A stretch of 32,276 nt of DNA from Sphingomonadales bacterium UBA6157. GTDB lineage: Bacteria; Pseudomonadota; Alphaproteobacteria; Sphingomonadales; Sphingomonadaceae. The stretch's first letter is position 1, and the number at the start of each line of letters is the position of its first letter. This document shows, in pieces, positions 14,435 through 22,433 of this stretch. Where the stretch lies: the NCBI GenBank assembly GCA_002423025.1, contig DIUN01000029.1, forward strand, positions 19,886 through 52,161, written 5' to 3'. The translations under genes were made by a program, and so were the position numbers. The notes below the pieces were generated by a model. The model was given only the letters and a program-made list of their open reading frames with translations. It had not been told where the DNA came from and made no database searches.

Positions 14435-15326
14435 CGCCCGCCTTCAGTTCCAGCGCCCGGGCATACACATCCCCGCGTGGCAGGCCGAGCGCGGCGCTCA
14501 CGTCCGCCACCGCCGTCTTCAGCGTTGCCCGCGCCAGCGCCGCGCCGAGCGCCGCGTCCAGGGTCGCCGCATCCGGCGCCGCCGCTTCACCGGGCGACGC
14601 GATGACGAGCACGATCTCGCCGCGCGGCGGCCCGGAGGCGGCGTAGCGCGCCGCCAGCTCGGCGAGCGAGCCTGTCACAGTCTCCTCGAAGCGCTTGCTG
14701 ATCTCGCGCGCCACCGCCGCCTGCCGGTCCCCCAGGCCTTCGGCGAGCGCTGCAAGGCTCGCGGCCAGCCGCGGCCCCGATTCATACAGCACCAGCGTCG
14801 CGCGAATCGGCGCCAGCTCGGCAATGGCGGTGGCCCGCGCCCCGGCCTTGGGCGGCAGGAAGCCGGCGAACAGGAAGCGATCGGTCGGCAGCCCGGCCAG
14901 CGTCAGCGCCGCCACCGCCGCACAGGGGCCGGGAATCGTCACGATGTTCACCCCCGCCGCCCTGGCATCGCGCACCAGCTTGTAGCCCGGGTCCGAGATC
15001 AGCGGCGTGCCGGCATCGCTCACCAGCGCGATCGGCTGGGTGAGGGCGCGCGCCACCAGCTGCGGGCGCACGCCCTCGGCCACATGGTCATGATAGGCCA
15101 GCATCGGCACCCGCACGCCGATATGCGCCAGCAGCTTGGCGGTGACCCGGCTGTCCTCCGCCGCAATCAGCGCGGCGCCGGCCAGCACCCGCGCGGCACG
15201 GGGGGAAAGGTCGCCAAGGTTGCCGATGGGTGTGGCAACAATGTACAGGCCCGGTTCAAGTTGCCCATGGTCAATGCCGGCGGTTTCGTCGGCCTCGGGG
15301 CTGTCATCGTGAGTGGAAGTTTGCAC
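14421..15326 (-). CDS. rsmI: 16S rRNA (cytidine(1402)-2'-O)-methyltransferase
   Basis: 301 residues. The tetrapyrrole-methylase fold begins with GLYIVATPIGNLGDLSPRA, followed by AEDSRVTAKLL, YHDH, PIALVSDAGTPLISDPGYKLV, VTIPGPCAAVAALTLAGLPTD and REISKRFEETV, the standard RsmI series. It methylates C1402 of 16S rRNA using SAM. The start is a GTG at 15326 with AGGA 7 bases upstream; no ATG exists before the conserved block. This GTG is immediately adjacent to the ATG of the divergent LpoA-like gene, so each gene's ribosome-binding site lies inside the other's coding region. yraN follows with a 14-base overlap. Confidence 0.95.
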   Translation of the reverse strand: MQTSTHDDSPEADETAGIDHGQLEPGLYIVATPIGNLGDLSPRAARVLAGAALIAAEDSRVTAKLLAHIGVRVPMLAYHDHVAEGVRPQLVARALTQPIALVSDAGTPLISDPGYKLVRDARAAGVNIVTIPGPCAAVAALTLAGLPTDRFLFAGFLPPKAGARATAIAELAPIRATLVLYESGPRLAASLAALAEGLGDRQAAVAREISKRFEETVTGSLAELAARYAASGPPRGEIVLVIASPGEAAAPDAATLDAALGAALARATLKTAVADVSAALGLPRGDVYARALELKAGVADS

Positions 15327-16625
15327 ATGCCCATCCTGAAGCGTCCCGCCGGCCAGATGCAAGCGCTGATGCAGGGGGCGAATCTGCGCGCCCTCTCCGG
15401 CAAGGCCGGCGGTTTGTCGATCGCCCTGCTGCTCGCCGCCTGCGCCACCCCGATGCGCCCTGTCGGCCCGCCGCCGCCGCCACCGCCTGTCGAAGCTGCG
15501 CCGCCGCCTGTCGCCGAGCTGCCGCAGGTGAAGCAGAACCGCGTGGCGCTGCTGGTGCCGCTCACCGGCTCCAACGCGCCGGTGGGCCAGTCCATCGCCA
15601 ATGCCGCCAACCTCGCGCTGCTCGATGTGGGGGAAACCCGCATCAACCTGCGCGTCTATGATACCGCGCAGGGCGCCGGGCCAGCCGCAGCACGGGCGCT
15701 GGCCGATGGTGCCGGGCTGTTCCTCGGGCCGCTGCTCGCCACCGATGTCCGCGCTGTCGCCGCCGTCGCCGAGCCCCGGGGCATCCCGGTCATCAGCTTC
15801 TCCAACGACAGCAGCGTTGCCGGCGGCAATGTGTTCGTGATGGGCTTCCAGCCGGCGCAATCGATCAGCCGCACCATCGCCTATGCCCGCAGCCGCGGCG
15901 TGGAGCGCTTCGCGGCGCTGGTGCCCTCGGGCGTCTATGGCCAGCGGGCGCAAACCGCCTTTGTGCGCGCCGTGGAAGCCGCCGGTGGCCGCAGCACCGC
16001 CGTGGTGCCGTACAATCGCCAGGCCGCCAGCATCAACACCGCCGCCCGCACCGTAACCGCCTTTGATGCCCGCAACCGCGCCAGCGGCGGCAAGGCCGTC
16101 ATCCGCTCGGATGGCACGGTGTCCGCCACCGCCTCGATGCCGCCGCCGCCGTTCCAGGCGCTGCTGATCGCCGATTCGGGCACCAATTCCGTGCAGTTCC
16201 TGCCGGCGCTGGCCCGCTATGGCGCCGCGCCCGGCACCATCACGCTGCTCGGCACCGAGCTGTGGAACAACGAGCCGGGCCTCGCCAGGGCCACGGCGCT
16301 GCGCGGCGCGCTGTTCTCCGCCGTGCCGGACGAGAACTTCAAGAAGCTTTCCGTCCGCTACCGCACGCGCTTTGGCGGCACGCCCTCGCGGCTCGCCAGC
16401 TTCGGTTATGATTCGGTGCTGCTGGTCAACAGCCTGGCCGGCAACTGGGCGCTGGGCGCCGCCTTCCCGCGCCGCGCCCTTTCCAGCCGCGAAGGCTTTT
16501 CCGGCATCGATGGCGCCTTCCGCTTCACGCCGGGCAATGTCGCGGAGCGCGCGCTGGAAGTGCAGCAGATCGGCCAGGGCACGATCAACACCGTCGCACG
16601 CGCACCGCGCGGGTTCACGGAATAA
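15327..16625 (+). CDS. Penicillin-binding protein activator, LpoA-like lipoprotein
   Basis: 432 residues. A signal peptide ends in a lipobox (LLLAAC, Cys39), so the protein should be lipid-anchored. A Pro-rich linker (residues about 45-65, including a run of seven prolines) leads to a type 1 periplasmic-binding fold: RVALLVPLTGSNAPVGQSI, AADGAGLFLGPLL-like pocket, RGIPVISFSNDSS, FAALVPSGVYGQRAQTAF, FGYDSVLLVNSL. In E. coli LpoA this fold activates PBP1A from the outer membrane; sphingomonad relatives are named by similarity. The divergent neighbour rsmI matches the E. coli yraL/yraM arrangement, which supports the call. The ATG is preceded by GGAAG 7 bases upstream. Confidence 0.85.
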   Translation: MPILKRPAGQMQALMQGANLRALSGKAGGLSIALLLAACATPMRPVGPPPPPPPVEAAPPPVAELPQVKQNRVALLVPLTGSNAPVGQSIANAANLALLDVGETRINLRVYDTAQGAGPAAARALADGAGLFLGPLLATDVRAVAAVAEPRGIPVISFSNDSSVAGGNVFVMGFQPAQSISRTIAYARSRGVERFAALVPSGVYGQRAQTAFVRAVEAAGGRSTAVVPYNRQAASINTAARTVTAFDARNRASGGKAVIRSDGTVSATASMPPPPFQALLIADSGTNSVQFLPALARYGAAPGTITLLGTELWNNEPGLARATALRGALFSAVPDENFKKLSVRYRTRFGGTPSRLASFGYDSVLLVNSLAGNWALGAAFPRRALSSREGFSGIDGAFRFTPGNVAERALEVQQIGQGTINTVARAPRGFTE

Positions 16626-16634
16626 GCGACCAAC

Positions 16635-16670
16635 CCTTCGTCATGCCCGCCTGCGCGGGGATGACGAAGG
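16635..16670. repeat. REP-like palindrome between convergent genes
   Basis: Arms 16635-16650 and 16655-16670 pair over 15 of 16 positions around a 4-base loop. The core (TCATGCCCGCCTGCGCGGG) is of the kind of short palindrome dispersed through many alphaproteobacterial genomes. It fills the 60-base gap between the LpoA-like gene and pgeF, so it may also end transcription from both sides. Confidence 0.65.
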
Positions 16671-16685
16671 CGCGGCGCAACGCCC

Positions 16686-17462
16686 CTAGAGCGCAATCAG
16701 CGAGATCTGCCGGCCATAATCGGTTTCGCTCCGGTGCGTCGTGCGCCGGTAGCTGAACCACGCCCGCTCATCAGGGTAGGTATCGACCCCAAGCGCCACC
16801 ACCCGCGCCACGCCGGCGGCCGCCAGCCGCATCGCGACAAAGCCCTCCAGATCGAACTGGAATTTGTCTCCCCGCCCGTGCGCGAAAAACCCGTCATGGC
16901 TCTCGGCATCGGCCAGGAACCGCTCCCGAAACCCCGCGTCCACTTCATAGCTCGCCCGGGCGATGCAGGGGCCGATGGCGGCGACAATCCGCTCGCGCCG
17001 CGCCCCCAGCGCCTCCATCGCCGCCACGGTGGCGCCGGGAATGTCTCCCAGCGCACCCTTCCAGCCGGCGTGCGCCGCGCCGATCACCCCGGCCTCGGCA
17101 TCGGCAAGCAGCACCGGCGCGCAATCGGCAGTGAGGATGCCCAGCGCCAGGCCGGGCGTCGCTGTCACAATGGCGTCGGCATGCGGGCGCGCGGCATCGG
17201 GAAAGGCCGCCGTCACCGGCACCACGGTGGCGCTGTGCACCTGGTGCAGCGTCACCAGCGCCGCGCCGGGGGCGACAGCCGCCACCGCCCGCGCCCGGTT
17301 CTCACGCACCCGCTCGGGCAGATCATCCGAGCCGATGCCGACATTCAGGCTGGCGTAGAGCCCTTCCGAAACCCCGCCCTGCCGGCCGCAAAAGCCATGG
17401 CGCACGCCGGACAAGGCCGGTGCGCGGACGATGTTGACCGCTCCGCCGGCGGCATCGGTCAT
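16686..17462 (-). CDS. pgeF: Peptidoglycan editing factor PgeF (multicopper-oxidase-like YfiH family)
   Basis: 258 residues from the ATG at 17462. The family residues are visible: HGFCGRQGGVSEGLYASLN near the start, LHQVHSATV (His76), LTADCAPVLLAD (Cys114) and GAAHAGWKG (His131), the three zinc-binding catalytic residues, and the end YRRTTHRSETDYGRQISLI. Members act as purine nucleoside phosphorylase/adenosine deaminase in vitro, and PgeF/YfiH removes wrongly incorporated serine from muropeptide precursors. Its start overlaps the GNAT gene stop (ATGA). It is the last gene of the lgt-midA-GNAT-pgeF group. Confidence 0.93.
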   Translation of the reverse strand: MTDAAGGAVNIVRAPALSGVRHGFCGRQGGVSEGLYASLNVGIGSDDLPERVRENRARAVAAVAPGAALVTLHQVHSATVVPVTAAFPDAARPHADAIVTATPGLALGILTADCAPVLLADAEAGVIGAAHAGWKGALGDIPGATVAAMEALGARRERIVAAIGPCIARASYEVDAGFRERFLADAESHDGFFAHGRGDKFQFDLEGFVAMRLAAAGVARVVALGVDTYPDERAWFSYRRTTHRSETDYGRQISLIAL

Positions 17463-17971
17463 GCCAGCGGCGCCCGGCACAGGATATCCTCGTCTTCCTG
17501 GTCCCCCACCTTGAAGGCATAGGGGCAAACATCGACAAAGCCGTAGCCGGCATAGAATTTGCGGGCGCGGTGATTGTCCGTGAACACCGAGAGCCACATT
17601 TCGGGTGCGCCGCGCGCCCGGGCCCGCTCCACGGCCCAATCCATCAGCGCGCGCGCCACACCGGCGCCCTGCCACGGCTTGTAGAGATAGAGCTGCCGCA
17701 ACTCCACCGCGCCGGGCAGCGGATCGGGCGCCGGCAGGCCAAGCTTGCTGATCTTGGCAAAGCCGATCGGCGCGCCGCCGGAGAGCGCAAAACGCACCTC
17801 GATATCCGGATCGGCCAACTCGGCGGCATAGGCTTCGTCCGAGCCTTGCTGAAGGAACACCGCAAGGTCCTCCAGCTTGTAGAGCACGCCAAAGGTCTGG
17901 ATGAAGGTGGCGCGCGCCAGCCCGCCGAGCACTGCGCCTTCATCCGGCCGGGCATTCCTGTATTCGATCAT
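17459..17971 (-). CDS. GNAT family N-acetyltransferase
   Basis: 170 residues. The N-terminal MIEYRNARPDEGAVLGGLARATF, the beta-4 strand AVELRQLYLYKPWQG and the acetyl-CoA pyrophosphate loop QGAGVARALMDWAVERA (QxxGxA form) mark a GNAT fold. The end NHRARKFYAGYGFV is the conserved C-terminal motif. The LRQLYLYKPWQGxGV pattern is common in small acetyltransferases that act on amino groups of small molecules or proteins; the substrate is unknown. It overlaps midA upstream and pgeF downstream by ATGA junctions, inserted in a gene pair that is often adjacent in alphaproteobacteria. Confidence 0.92.
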   Translation of the reverse strand: MIEYRNARPDEGAVLGGLARATFIQTFGVLYKLEDLAVFLQQGSDEAYAAELADPDIEVRFALSGGAPIGFAKISKLGLPAPDPLPGAVELRQLYLYKPWQGAGVARALMDWAVERARARGAPEMWLSVFTDNHRARKFYAGYGFVDVCPYAFKVGDQEDEDILCRAPLA

Positions 17972-18966
17972 GCGTCAAACCCCGCGGGCAGCGGCCACTC
18001 CGGGGCCGACAATGCCATTGCCTTGAACAATGCACCCATCTGGGCCGGTGCCGTCAAGCGCACCAGCCCCGCCATCACCGCCGCGGCCTGCGCCGGGCTT
18101 GCCTTGCCGGCCAGTTGCCGGGCGCGCGCCTCGATGCCGAGCCTGGTGAGCCAGACGCCCTGCGTGACAGGCCCGGACACCCGCACTGCACCCGCCGCCC
18201 GCGCCAGCGCGCCAAAATCGACATGCGCCGTCAGGTCGCTCTCCCCCGGCGCGGCAAACGGGTCCGCCATCGCGCCGCCGTGCAGCGCCTGAAGGCTGTC
18301 TCCGGTGGCCGCGCCGTCATGACCATAATCGATGATCAGCGCGGCGCCGCCATGCCGGCGCAGCCGCGCACCGATCTCGGCGGCAATGGCAAGGCCGGGC
18401 TCGCTGACTTCGCCGGCAGCGACGGGCGGGGAGGGGAGTGCGACCGGCACGAACGCCTCACCGGCCAGCCCGACGCCGCGCTCCTGGCCGGCGCCGAGGA
18501 ACTGCCGGATCGGCAAGGCATCGAAAAACTCGTTGGCGACGAGAATCAGCGGGCCATCATCGGGCACCTCCGCCAACGTCCCATACAGTTCCGCTCCGAG
18601 TCCGGCGAGCGCCCGGCGAAGTACCGGGCTGATCTCCACCAGTGCCGGCCTGATGCCGGCCCCGCTCCCGAAAACACCGGAAACCACCCGCAGCGCATCG
18701 CGCATCAGCGTGCCGCGGCCCGGCCCCAGCTCGACCAGCCGGACATTGGCGGGCGCGCCGGCCCGCAGCCAGATATCGCCGATCCAGCCACCGATCATCT
18801 CGCCGAACATCTGGCTGATCTCGGGCGCGGTGACGAAATCCCCTGCTTTTCCAAAGGGATCACGCGAGCCGTAATAGGCGCTGTTGCAGGCCGCCATCCA
18901 GGCATCGAGCCGCAGCGGGCCGTCTGCCAGAATCCGCGCCCGCAGCTCAGCCGCCAACGCTGACAC
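17968..18966 (-). CDS. Class I SAM-dependent methyltransferase, MidA/NDUFAF7 family
   Basis: 332 residues. The early block YYGSRDPFGKAGDFVTAPEISQMFGE (residues 31-56) and the SAM loop VELGPGRGTLM (78-88) are the signature of MidA/NDUFAF7, followed by ALVEISPVLRR, LILVANEFFDALPIRQF and ALIIDYGHDG. The eukaryotic homolog dimethylates an arginine of the NDUFS2 subunit of complex I; the same role in this bacterium is likely but inferred. It overlaps the end of lgt by 20 bases and the GNAT start by 4, so the genes are translationally linked. Confidence 0.93.
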   Translation of the reverse strand: MSALAAELRARILADGPLRLDAWMAACNSAYYGSRDPFGKAGDFVTAPEISQMFGEMIGGWIGDIWLRAGAPANVRLVELGPGRGTLMRDALRVVSGVFGSGAGIRPALVEISPVLRRALAGLGAELYGTLAEVPDDGPLILVANEFFDALPIRQFLGAGQERGVGLAGEAFVPVALPSPPVAAGEVSEPGLAIAAEIGARLRRHGGAALIIDYGHDGAATGDSLQALHGGAMADPFAAPGESDLTAHVDFGALARAAGAVRVSGPVTQGVWLTRLGIEARARQLAGKASPAQAAAVMAGLVRLTAPAQMGALFKAMALSAPEWPLPAGFDA

Positions 18967-19792
18967 GCCGCCTCATCGCCACGACAACCAGCAGGATTCC
19001 TGCCAGGATCAGCGGCAGCGTAAGCGTTTGCCCCATGGTCAACCCACTGGAAAGTATGCCCAATTGCCGGTCAGGCTCGCGGAAATATTCCACTATGAAA
19101 CGCGCGCTGCCATAGCCGATGCCAAACACCCCGGAGAGCAAACCCGGCCGCAGCCGCGCCCCAGTCCGCCAGAACAGCCAGCTCAGCACCGCCAGCAGCA
19201 CAGCCCCCTCCAGCCCCGCCTCGAACAGCTGCGAAGGATAGCGCGGTTCCGGACCAGCGCCGGGGAAGATCACCCCCCAGTCACTCCCCGTCGGCCGGCC
19301 CCAGAGTTCGCCGTTCACGAAGTTCGCCAGCCGCCCCAGCCCAAGCCCGAGCGGCGAGACGGTGGCGACATAGTCGAGAACCCGCAACCCATTGACCTTG
19401 TTGGCCCATCCAAAGCCGAAGCAGCCGAGAATGACGCCGGCGGCGCCGCCATGAAAGCTCATGCCGCCATCCCAGAGCCGCAGGATTGCCATCGGCTCGG
19501 CGAGATATTGCGCCGGATTGTAGAAGATCACATAGCCCAGCCGCCCACCGAGGATGACGCCAAGCGTCGCCCAGGTGATGAAACTCTCCAGCTGCGGCCC
19601 ATCCATCGGCGAGCCGGGCAGCTTGATCATCCGCACCAGCAGCCACCAGCCCAGCATGATCGCAAGGATGTAGCTGAGGCTGTACCAGCGCAGCGAGAAC
19701 GGCCCCCACTCCCCGAACGGCCCGATGGTGAACACCTCGGGCCGCACCGGCAGGGTGGCAAAATCGACCGCGATCTGCAGAGCGTCGAGCAA
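18947..19792 (-). CDS. lgt: Prolipoprotein diacylglyceryl transferase
   Basis: About 281 residues with seven predicted membrane segments. Diagnostic segments are FSLRWYSLSYILAIMLGWW, WATLGVILGGRLGYVIFY, GMSFHGGAAGVILG (the HGG motif) and the Lgt signature GLGRLANFVNGELWGRPT, ending GSARFIVEYFREPDRQLG. It attaches diacylglyceryl to the lipobox Cys of prelipoproteins, such as the LpoA-like protein nearby. No ATG precedes the conserved part; I chose the TTG at 19792 (AAAGG 9 bases upstream), with GTG codons further in as alternatives. It diverges from the acyl-CoA dehydrogenase at 19877. Confidence 0.94.
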   Translation of the reverse strand: MLDALQIAVDFATLPVRPEVFTIGPFGEWGPFSLRWYSLSYILAIMLGWWLLVRMIKLPGSPMDGPQLESFITWATLGVILGGRLGYVIFYNPAQYLAEPMAILRLWDGGMSFHGGAAGVILGCFGFGWANKVNGLRVLDYVATVSPLGLGLGRLANFVNGELWGRPTGSDWGVIFPGAGPEPRYPSQLFEAGLEGAVLLAVLSWLFWRTGARLRPGLLSGVFGIGYGSARFIVEYFREPDRQLGILSSGLTMGQTLTLPLILAGILLVVVAMRRRVSVGG

Positions 19793-19813
19793 TTTCCAGC
19801 GCCTTTTGTCAGC

Positions 19814-19842
19814 TTGCCGGGAGTGGCCGCCGGCACCATAAC
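19814..19842 (+). promoter_or_regulatory. Candidate sigma-70 promoter for the acyl-CoA oxidation genes
   Basis: TTGCCG (19814-19819), a 17-base spacer and CATAAC (19837-19842), each 4 of 6 to consensus, about 35 bases before the first acyl-CoA dehydrogenase start. The spacing is ideal but the boxes are weak, so this is tentative. Confidence 0.35.
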
Positions 19843-19876
19843 GGCAAGGTGAAAGAACGCCAGTGGGGAGACAGAC

Positions 19877-21055
19877 GTGCCTGATATCGAGAGCTTCCGC
19901 GCCGAAACACGCGCCTGGCTGGAGGCCAATTGCCCCGCCGAAATGCGCACCCCCGTCGCCCGTGACAGCGATGTGTGCTGGGGCGGCCGCAACTGCCAGT
20001 TCAGCAGCGAGGCCCAGAAGCTCTGGCTTGAGCGCATGGGCGCCAAGGGCTGGACAGTGCCGGAATGGCCCACCCAATATGGCGGCGGTGGCCTCTCGCG
20101 TGATGAAGCCAAGGTGCTGGCCAGCGAGATGCGCCGCATCAGCGCGCGCTCGCCGCTCTCCTCCTTCGGCATCTGGATGCTCGGGCCAGCCCTGCTGAAA
20201 TATGGCAACGAAGCCCAGAAGCTGGAGCATCTGCCCAAGATCGCCCGCGGTGAAATCCGCTGGTGCCAGGGCTATTCCGAGCCGGGCGCCGGCTCCGATC
20301 TCGCCTCGCTGCGCACCAGCGCCGAGGACATGGGTGACCACTATCTCGTCAACGGCCAGAAGGTGTGGACCAGCTATGCCGACAAGGCGGACTGGATCTT
20401 CTGCCTGGTGCGCACCGACCCGACGGCCGCCAAGCACCTCGGCATCTCATTCCTGCTCTTCGACATGGCGAGCCCCGGCGTCTCGACCTCGCCGATCCGG
20501 CTGATTTCGGGCGCCTCGCCCTTCTGCCAGACCTTTTTCGACAATGTGAAGGTGCCCAAGGAAAACCTGATGGGCGTGGCCGGCAAGGGCTGGGACATCG
20601 CCAAATACCTGCTCACCCATGAGCGCGAGATGATCGGCGACATGGACAGCGCCGGCCGCGACACGGTGAGCCAGATCGCGCGCAAGACGCTCGGCATGGA
20701 GGCCAACATCCTCGCCGATACCGGCCTGCGCACCGACATCGTCCGTCATGAGATCAACGCCTGGGCGTTCGCGCTCACCATGGAGCGCGTCAAGGACGAG
20801 GCAAAGGCCGGGCAGGGCGTGGGCGCGCTGAGCTCGATGCTCAAATATTACGGCACCGAGCTCAACAAGAGCCGGCAGGAGCTGCTGATGAGCATCTCCG
20901 GCACCGATGGCCTGGCCTGGGAGGGCCCGGCCGAAGGCGAGGGAGACCTGGCCCGTGGCTGGCTGCGCAGCCGTGCCAACTCGATCGAAGGCGGCACCTC
21001 GGAGATCAACCTCAACATCATCGCCAAGCGCGTGCTGGAACTGCCGGGGGCCTGA
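19877..21055 (+). CDS. Acyl-CoA dehydrogenase with catalytic Glu (putative alpha subunit)
   Basis: 392 residues from a GTG at 19877, preceded by GGGGAG 6 bases upstream. The flavin/acyl-CoA motifs are clear: WCQGYSEPGAGSDLASLRT, VNGQKVWTSYA, FFDNVKVPKENL and the C-terminal SRANSIEGGTSEINLNIIA, where Glu371 aligns with the catalytic base in the family's (Y/I)EGT segment. It oxidises acyl-CoA to 2-enoyl-CoA, passing electrons to ETF. The long N-terminal part with CWGGRNCQF is seen in dehydrogenases acting on bulky or steroid-like acyl chains, but the substrate is not certain. The next gene is a partner-like dehydrogenase lacking the base. Confidence 0.93.
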   Translation: MPDIESFRAETRAWLEANCPAEMRTPVARDSDVCWGGRNCQFSSEAQKLWLERMGAKGWTVPEWPTQYGGGGLSRDEAKVLASEMRRISARSPLSSFGIWMLGPALLKYGNEAQKLEHLPKIARGEIRWCQGYSEPGAGSDLASLRTSAEDMGDHYLVNGQKVWTSYADKADWIFCLVRTDPTAAKHLGISFLLFDMASPGVSTSPIRLISGASPFCQTFFDNVKVPKENLMGVAGKGWDIAKYLLTHEREMIGDMDSAGRDTVSQIARKTLGMEANILADTGLRTDIVRHEINAWAFALTMERVKDEAKAGQGVGALSSMLKYYGTELNKSRQELLMSISGTDGLAWEGPAEGEGDLARGWLRSRANSIEGGTSEINLNIIAKRVLELPGA

Positions 21056-21124
21056 CGCGACCTCCGCCCACGCACCTGCATCAGCCCCTGCCGTCACGCG
21101 GCCGGGTGAGAAGAAAGTAGAAGA

Positions 21125-22264
21125 ATGGCTCTTGTTCTCAACGACGATCAGAAGATGATCCGCGACTCCGCCGATGGCTTCTTCAAGGCCGAAGCCCCGG
21201 TGGCCGAGCACCGCCGCCTGCGCGACAGCAAGGACGAAACCGGCTTCAACCGGGAAACCTGGGCCAAGATGGCCGAAATGGGCTTTGCTGGCGTGCTTGT
21301 GCCCGAGGCCCATGGCGGCGCCGGCTTCGGCCATGTCGCAGCCGGGCTCATCATGGAGGCCATCGGCCGCAACCTCTCTGCAGCACCGATGCTCTCCACC
21401 GCCATTCTCGGCACCACGGCGCTGGTGGCCGGAGGCTCGCCCGAGCAGCAGGCGAAATATCTGCCGCTGATCGCCGAGGGCAAGCGCCTGTTCGCGCTCG
21501 CCGCCGATGAAGCCGCCCGCCACGCCCCGGCACACATCAAGACCACGGCCACCCCATCCGGCAACGGCTTCAAGCTCAATGGCGCCAAGGGCTTTGTGCT
21601 CGATGGCCATGTCGCCGACACGCTGGTTGTCGCGGCCCGCACCCGCGGCGCCGAGAATGAACCGGACGGCATCACGCTGTTCCTGGTGGATGCGAAGTCC
21701 GCCGGCCTTGGCATCACCCGCCGCTCGATGGTGGACAGCCGCAATGCCGCCAGCATCAGCCTTGATGACGTGCAGGTCGATGGTGCCGATGTGCTCGGCG
21801 AAGTCGGCAAGGGCTTTGCCATTCTGGAAAAGGTGCTCGATGCCGGCCGCGCCGCGCTGGCGGCCGAAATGCTCGGCGTTTCCACCGAGAGCTTCACCCG
21901 CACGGTCGATTATCTCAAGCAGCGCGAGCAGTTCGGCCAGAAGATCGGCAGCTTCCAGTCACTCCAGCACCGTGCCGCGCATCTGTTCTGCGAAGTCGAG
22001 CTGGCCCGTTCCACCACGCTGCGGGCGCTGGTGGCGCTGGATAGCGGCGATGAGCGTGCCAGCCTGTTCGCCAGCCTGGCCAAGGCCAAGTCCGGCGAGG
22101 CGGCCAAGCTCGCCACCAACGAGGGCGTGCAGATGCACGGTGGCATCGGCATGACCGATGATATCGACATCGGCTTCTTCATGAAGCGCGCCCGCGCTGC
22201 ACAGGAAACCTTCGGTGATATCGCCTTCCAGGGGGACCGGCTGGCGCGGATGCTCGGCTATTGA
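21125..22264 (+). CDS. Acyl-CoA dehydrogenase lacking the catalytic Glu (putative beta subunit)
   Basis: 379 residues. N-terminal MALVLNDDQKMIRDSADGFF, FNRETWAKMAEMGFAGVLVPE and VVAARTRG are typical acyl-CoA dehydrogenase segments, as are LKQREQFGQKIGSFQSLQHRAA and EGVQMHGGIGMTDD at the C-terminus. Where the active subunit has (Y/I)EGT, this protein reads QETFGDIAFQGDR, without Glu at the base position. Such pairs form alpha2beta2 enzymes in mycobacterial steroid side-chain catabolism, where the beta subunit is non-catalytic. It starts 69 bases after the first dehydrogenase on the same strand, so co-expression is expected. The complex itself is inferred. Confidence 0.92.
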   Translation: MALVLNDDQKMIRDSADGFFKAEAPVAEHRRLRDSKDETGFNRETWAKMAEMGFAGVLVPEAHGGAGFGHVAAGLIMEAIGRNLSAAPMLSTAILGTTALVAGGSPEQQAKYLPLIAEGKRLFALAADEAARHAPAHIKTTATPSGNGFKLNGAKGFVLDGHVADTLVVAARTRGAENEPDGITLFLVDAKSAGLGITRRSMVDSRNAASISLDDVQVDGADVLGEVGKGFAILEKVLDAGRAALAAEMLGVSTESFTRTVDYLKQREQFGQKIGSFQSLQHRAAHLFCEVELARSTTLRALVALDSGDERASLFASLAKAKSGEAAKLATNEGVQMHGGIGMTDDIDIGFFMKRARAAQETFGDIAFQGDRLARMLGY

Positions 22265-22269
22265 TTCAA

Positions 22270-22307
22270 CGCTTTGCCGCGTATTGGGGTCCATGCGCGG
22301 CAAAGCG
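22270..22307 (+). terminator. Perfect 12-bp hairpin between the dehydrogenases and the acyl-CoA ligase
   Basis: Arms CGCTTTGCCGCG (22270-22281) and CGCGGCAAAGCG (22296-22307) with a 14-base loop, starting 5 bases after the dehydrogenase stop. There is no T run. It could end the upstream transcript or lower read-through into the ligase gene. Confidence 0.5.
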
Positions 22308-22329
22308 GCAACGGCGGCCCGGCAAGCCC

Positions 22330-22359
22330 TTGAATTGGCAGTTCTGCCCATTGCATAAC
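22330..22359 (+). promoter_or_regulatory. Weak candidate promoter for the acyl-CoA ligase gene
   Basis: TTGAAT (22330-22335), an 18-base spacer and CATAAC (22354-22359). The -10 box is the same hexamer as in the candidate promoter at 19814. It lies after the hairpin at 22270 and 75 bases before the ligase start. Low similarity to consensus. Confidence 0.3.
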
Positions 22360-22433
22360 CAGCGCACTTTGGCATGAATGTCTGCCATGCATGAAGGCGG
22401 CCTACCGCCCGCACACCAGCCTGGGGAATGTCC

